Positions 60,710-64,000 of a DNA stretch of 64,000 bases are shown here, piece after piece. The stretch is from the NCBI GenBank assembly GCA_963925805.1, contig CAWUSE010000012.1, positions 124,001 to 188,000 on the forward strand, read 5' to 3'. Each line of letters begins with the position of its first letter. Position 1 is the first letter of the stretch. Source of the DNA: UBA10347 sp905182135 (GTDB lineage Bacteria; Actinomycetota; Acidimicrobiia; Acidimicrobiales; UBA10347). Position numbers and translations under genes: made by a program. The notes under the pieces were generated by a model, which had not been told where the DNA came from, did no database searches, and worked only from the letters and a program-made list of their open reading frames with translations.

Positions 60710-61635
60710 TAGAAGTACCCCTCGCGCTTCTTTTCTTCCATCGAACCCGACTGGTCGTAGTCAATCACTCGGCCCTCGCGTTCGGAACGGGTCGCAAGCA
60801 ACATTTCCTGGATGATCTCGGGCATGGTGTCGGCCGTGGACTCAACTGCACCAGACAGCGGATAACAGCCAAGCGTGCGGAAGCGCACCGATTTGATCTC
60901 GGGTTCCTCGCCAGGTTCGAACTGGAAACGCTCGTCGTCCACCATGATCACGACACCGTCGCGATTCACCACCGGCCGAGGCGCCGAGTAGTAGAGCGGC
61001 ACGATCTCGATTTTCTCGAGATGGATGTACTGCCAGACATCAAGCTCAGTCCAGTTGCTGATAGGGAACACCCGAATGCTCTCACCCTTGTGGACGCGAC
61101 CGTTGTAGAGACTCCACAGCTCGGGCCGCTGGTTCTTCGGATCCCATCGATGGTTCTTGTCACGGAAACTGAAGACGCGTTCTTTTGCCCGAGACTTCTC
61201 TTCGTCGCGACGGGCTCCGCCAAAAGCTGCGTCGTAACCACCAGAGGTCAGCGCCTGCTTCAGCGCCTGCGTCTTCATGATGTCGGTGTAATTCTTCGAA
61301 CCATGATCGAACGGGTTAATGCCCTCGTCGATGCCTTCTTGGTTCGAGTGCACACGAAGTTCGAGACCGAGTTCGGCGGTAACCCGGTCACGGAACTCGA
61401 TCATTTCGCGGAACTTCCACGTGGTGTCGATGTGCAACAGCGGAAATGGGATCTTCCCAGGGTGGAATGCCTTACGAGCCAAATGAAGCAGCACGGACGA
61501 GTCCTTGCCGATCGAGTACAGCATCACAGGGCGTTCGAATTGCGACACGACCTCGCGGATAATGTGGACCGCTTCGGCTTCGAGTTGCTTCAAATGCGTT
61601 AGCCGCAGCTCAGGCGGCAACGTCGAAATAACCAT
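60709..61635 (-). CDS. cysD: Sulfate adenylyltransferase subunit 2
   Basis: A 308-residue PAPS-reductase-like ATP pyrophosphatase: VMLYSIGKDSSVLLHLARKAFHPGKIPFPLLHIDTTWKFREMIEFRD, the KNHRWDPKNQRPELW region, FPISNWTELDVWQYIHLEKIEIVPLYY and the C-terminal EGRVIDYDQSGSMEEKKREGYF. It catalyses adenylation of sulfate together with the CysN part of the next gene. It is first in cysD-cysNC-cysC. No strong ribosome binding site or -10 box is seen at ATG 61635. Confidence 0.95.
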   Translation of the reverse strand: MVISTLPPELRLTHLKQLEAEAVHIIREVVSQFERPVMLYSIGKDSSVLLHLARKAFHPGKIPFPLLHIDTTWKFREMIEFRDRVTAELGLELRVHSNQEGIDEGINPFDHGSKNYTDIMKTQALKQALTSGGYDAAFGGARRDEEKSRAKERVFSFRDKNHRWDPKNQRPELWSLYNGRVHKGESIRVFPISNWTELDVWQYIHLEKIEIVPLYYSAPRPVVNRDGVVIMVDDERFQFEPGEEPEIKSVRFRTLGCYPLSGAVESTADTMPEIIQEMLLATRSEREGRVIDYDQSGSMEEKKREGYF

Positions 61636-61694
61636 GAATGGCTTTCTGTAGAAAGAACACCGGAAGGTTACGCGCTAGCCAACAGTTTTGGGGC

Positions 61695-62480
61695 TTATAT
61701 GAACCAACGTGATGGTTGTGCAGAAACAACCATGCGAGGGTCAGGTGCAGTCGCTTGGCCAACGATGCCTAGCAGCGTGATTCCGAGCAGCGTCCATGCT
61801 TGCGGCTCATCATCTTTGCCCGTTGTGAGTTGGAACTCAGGCGCAGCCGGCGTGACACGAGCGGTGAGCAATGCACCAAGGATAGCCGAGATGAGGGCAC
61901 TACCTAGATCGATAAATGTCCAGCCATCGCGCAGACGAAGGCCAAACGAGGTCAGCACTTCACGGAGAAACGGGATCAAAGCGTTCACCGTTACCTCTTC
62001 GGCCTGGCGCACTGCTGCCTCGACGCGGTCGTTGCGAACTTCGTCAAGTGTTGACGCGAGTACCGACATATAGGCACCAATTGGTGTCTCGGCGAACGTT
62101 GCAGCTTGGGCCCCGGTTGCGGCCACACGGACCAGGTCGCGCAGGTACCATGTCAGAGCTTCAGGGGTTGCCTCGACGCCGACCTGTTTGACCTCGTCCA
62201 GGACACCGCACACCGACTCAGCTAGCGACGCTACATCGAACGCTGGGCCGGACTCGGTGATGTCAACGATGAGTTGTTCGTGGAATGCTCGCTGCGGGTC
62301 AAGGTCGGTCTCGCCGAACACTCGATACGCCGACGGGCGCGGAACGCCAGAGCGATTGATTGCCTCGGTCAGGGCCACTCGACCAACCCCGCCTGAAAGC
62401 CCGACTTCGGCCAATATTTCACGACCAGCTTCAACCAAAGCGTTCTTTGCCTGATCTTTTGTGAATTTTCGCTTGCTCAT
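61695..62480 (-). CDS. TetR-like transcriptional regulator
   Basis: A 261-residue protein. The N-terminal ~60 residues resemble a TetR helix-turn-helix: NALVEAGREILAEVGLSGGVGRVALTEAINRSGVPRPSAYRVFG. The remainder is a helical ligand domain of no clear subfamily. AGGA with a 5-nt spacer precedes ATG 62480. It lies beside the cys operon on the same strand, so it could regulate it, but there is no direct evidence. Confidence 0.65.
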   Translation of the reverse strand: MSKRKFTKDQAKNALVEAGREILAEVGLSGGVGRVALTEAINRSGVPRPSAYRVFGETDLDPQRAFHEQLIVDITESGPAFDVASLAESVCGVLDEVKQVGVEATPEALTWYLRDLVRVAATGAQAATFAETPIGAYMSVLASTLDEVRNDRVEAAVRQAEEVTVNALIPFLREVLTSFGLRLRDGWTFIDLGSALISAILGALLTARVTPAAPEFQLTTGKDDEPQAWTLLGITLLGIVGQATAPDPRMVVSAQPSRWFI

Positions 62481-62588
62481 ATTATTCCTGCAACATTTTG
62501 AGCCACCTGACCATGAATGAATCCCCGTATCCCATGCTCAACCGGTCTAGAGGATGCTCTCATGCGGAACACAAAAGCCCAGGAGTCG

Positions 62589-62969
62589 CTACGACTCGGA
62601 GAGCATTTTTATCTGTGTAGATACCGCTAATTGGGCAGTAAATGCTTCAAAAAGTTTGGAGATTGGCGCGGTTTGATACGAAACCGATACCACCACAAAT
62701 GTGCGCCCCGAAACGGGTGACGGCTCAAAGGAAACTTCAACAACCAGGCCTTTGGTACCCAACGGAGCTATGTCCTGCATCAGATGAGCTACGTCCACGG
62801 TCGGGTCGACAGAGACAGCTCGCGCTGTTTCACGGGCGATGTGAGAAATGCTGAGTTGCGCGTACGCCACCAGCGCGACCTGAATGACCGCTAGCAGTAC
62901 AACGATGATAAGCGGGATGATGAGCGCGAACTCAACGGTTGATTGCCCGCGCTCATCACGTCCTCTCAT
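62589..62969 (-). CDS. TadE-like pilus assembly protein
   Basis: A 126-residue protein with the TadE signature ERGQSTVEFALIIPLIIVVLLAVIQVALVAYAQLSISHIARETARAV. The N-terminal helix resembles a type IV prepilin segment. Pseudopilins of this type assemble Flp/Tad pili. The start overlaps the stop of the upstream pilin-like gene by 4 nt. It belongs to the tad cluster that runs off the window. Confidence 0.87.
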   Translation of the reverse strand: MRGRDERGQSTVEFALIIPLIIVVLLAVIQVALVAYAQLSISHIARETARAVSVDPTVDVAHLMQDIAPLGTKGLVVEVSFEPSPVSGRTFVVVSVSYQTAPISKLFEAFTAQLAVSTQIKMLSES

Positions 62970-63259
62970 GCCATGAGCGAAGTGATTTTTGACAAGACAG
63001 TGTCAAAGAGCGCTCCTATGGCGTCATTGCCTTGCGCCCATCCAACAACCAGCATCGCAATGCTGCCTGCGGCAAGAAGCACCAGTGCATATTCAGCGGT
63101 CGTCTGTCCGCTCTCAGTTGCCGCAATACGCCGCATAGAAGTGCCCCTGGGAGAACCTGCATACGCAGGGCTCCACTCGCCATCGGCTTCGTCGGTGTGG
63201 CCTTCCAGCCCAATCGTTTGGTGATTCCGGTAGCGGTGGTTTCGTAAACATAAGTACAT
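62966..63259 (-). CDS. Flp/DUF4244-like pilin
   Basis: A ~97-residue protein with TESGQTTAEYALVLLAAGSIAMLVVGWAQ, the short hydrophobic N-helix of Flp/DUF4244 pilins, and a C-terminus IGALFDTVLSKITSLMA. About 50 extra residues precede the pilin helix from ATG 63259, which has AAGGA with a 6-7-nt spacer. An inner Met just before RRIAATESGQ would give a more typical short pilin, so the true N-terminus is uncertain. It lies between tadC and tadE-like genes. Confidence 0.7.
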   Translation of the reverse strand: MYLCLRNHRYRNHQTIGLEGHTDEADGEWSPAYAGSPRGTSMRRIAATESGQTTAEYALVLLAAGSIAMLVVGWAQGNDAIGALFDTVLSKITSLMA

Positions 63260-63300
63260 AGGTGTTCCTTGATCGGAGTTGTGCCACCAGCGGAAGCACG

Positions 63301-64000
63301 TCACGGGGAAGCAGCGATGTCAAAACTCGAAATGGTGTCGATTACCACCGGCACGACGGTGACCAGCAAAAACGCTGGCAAAACGCACGTCACTAGTGGG
63401 AACAGCAGCACGACGGGAAGCCGTCTAGCGCTTGCCTCGGCGCGGCGACGCCGGTCTGCGCGAGTATCGACGGCGAGTTGTGCGAGGTTGGCCGTAATGG
63501 GGGCGCCATAGCGTTCCGTTGCAACCAAAGCGGCAATCAGCGGACGGACCTGAGGGCCCAACAGTCCCGGCACCTGCTCGAGAGCGTCACTAAAAGAACG
63601 CCCACCCGCGACCTGACGGGTACACCACGCAAATGCTTCGGCGATATCGGTATCGGACCATTCGCTGACTTGACGAACAGCATCGCCAACCGTGTTACCG
63701 CTGAGCAGAGCCACCGCGAACAAGTCGATGACGTCACCAAGCGCGGCACCAATACGATCCTGGTCGCGCAGTCCTCTACGACGACGGTGCAGCATGGTCC
63801 GGACCCATAGGCCCACGGCCACAACGATCCCAAGCCCAATGTTGACCAGACCTAGCGCCGATACGACAACGACACCAGCGCCAGTCGAGCGATCCAGGGA
63901 TCGATCAGCAGGCTGACGGAATGCAGATCTTATGTATCGCCCTATACGTTCGAACGCTGACCGCTGAGGCGACGCGGCCAACGGTCGATCCGCGAACGGC
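63301..64000 (-). CDS. tadC: Type II secretion system F family protein (TadC-like), partial
   Basis: The frame is open to the window edge, so the N-terminus is missing or uncertain; a TTG at 63981 is only a possible start. The visible ~230 residues include a transmembrane helix (VVVVSALGLVNIGLGIVVAVGLWV) and the GspF/TadC core (LGDVIDLFAVALLSGNTVGDAVRQVSEW, VAGGRSFSDALEQVPGLLGPQVRPLIAALVATERYGAPITANLAQLAVDTRADRRRRAEASARRLPVVLLFPLV). It ends with a hydrophobic helix. TadC is an inner-membrane platform protein for Tad pilus assembly. Confidence 0.85.
   Translation of the reverse strand, partial: PFADRPLAASPQRSAFERIGRYIRSAFRQPADRSLDRSTGAGVVVVSALGLVNIGLGIVVAVGLWVRTMLHRRRRGLRDQDRIGAALGDVIDLFAVALLSGNTVGDAVRQVSEWSDTDIAEAFAWCTRQVAGGRSFSDALEQVPGLLGPQVRPLIAALVATERYGAPITANLAQLAVDTRADRRRRAEASARRLPVVLLFPLVTCVLPAFLLVTVVPVVIDTISSFDIAASP

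Noticed and set aside
1..64000. CRISPR arrays, insertion sequences, prophage, rRNA operons, riboswitches
   Set aside because: I found no regularly spaced repeats, transposase or integrase genes, phage genes, rRNA, or recognisable riboswitch cores.

Overview
This is a high-GC actinobacterial chromosome segment, most likely from an uncultured member of the Acidimicrobiia (Ilumatobacter-like). The inference rests on several lines: a homologue of the mycothiol-linked reductase Rv2466c, an F420-type LLM oxidoreductase, SCO6745, TIGR03086 and CG0192-type proteins, a TopA without zinc fingers but with a Lys/Ala tail, a tmk/holB/topA neighbourhood, a HelR/HelD-type RNA polymerase motor, and tad pilus genes. 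I see no phage, IS element, CRISPR array or rRNA. One tRNA gene, tRNA-Thr(CGT), is present.

Layout. 0-11 kb: end of coaA, a GH1-like protein lacking the catalytic nucleophile, a PhnZ-like HD oxygenase, a 42-residue small protein behind an AT-rich leader, a sortase-type surface protein, an LLM oxidoreductase, a double CaiB CoA-transferase, and a DUF1800/DUF1501 pair. 11-28 kb: housekeeping genes (S9 peptidase, holB, tmk, topA, nhaA, an RsbV/RsbW-like switch, an MrfA-like helicase, dtd, lnt). 27-28.2 kb: two neighbouring minus-strand genes each interrupted by one in-frame TGA at the expected redox-active position. 28-40 kb: amidase, small metabolic enzymes, hemE/hemY and a HAD hydrolase. 40-49 kb: helR, fxsA, a frameshifted metallo-beta-lactamase-fold gene, a PhyH oxygenase, a zone of gene decay, a SpoU methyltransferase and Mrp. 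49-64 kb: MFS transporter, erpA, an odd [2Fe-2S]-molybdopterin fusion, ridA, a four-gene ABC operon, the cysD-cysNC-cysC sulfate activation operon, a TetR-like regulator, and tadE/pilin/tadC at the edge.

The outstanding result is the pair of candidate selenoproteins. A HesB/IscA-like protein (27839-28138) and an Rv2466c/DsbA-like protein (27034-27657, active site U-P-W-C) both read through TGA. Each has, after the same 14-nt spacer, a near-perfect hairpin (loops GGUC and GUU) that fits the bacterial SECIS consensus. Each start is independently supported: Shine-Dalgarno for the first, a leaderless -10 box for the second. A normal annotation would truncate or lose both.

A second global signal is a TAnnnT hexamer at exactly -12 to -7 of the start codon in at least 15 genes, the signature of leaderless transcription. 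It was used here to choose several starts. Several enzymes in the window also keep their fold but lack a key catalytic residue: GH1, Lnt, the MBL protein and both CaiB domains.
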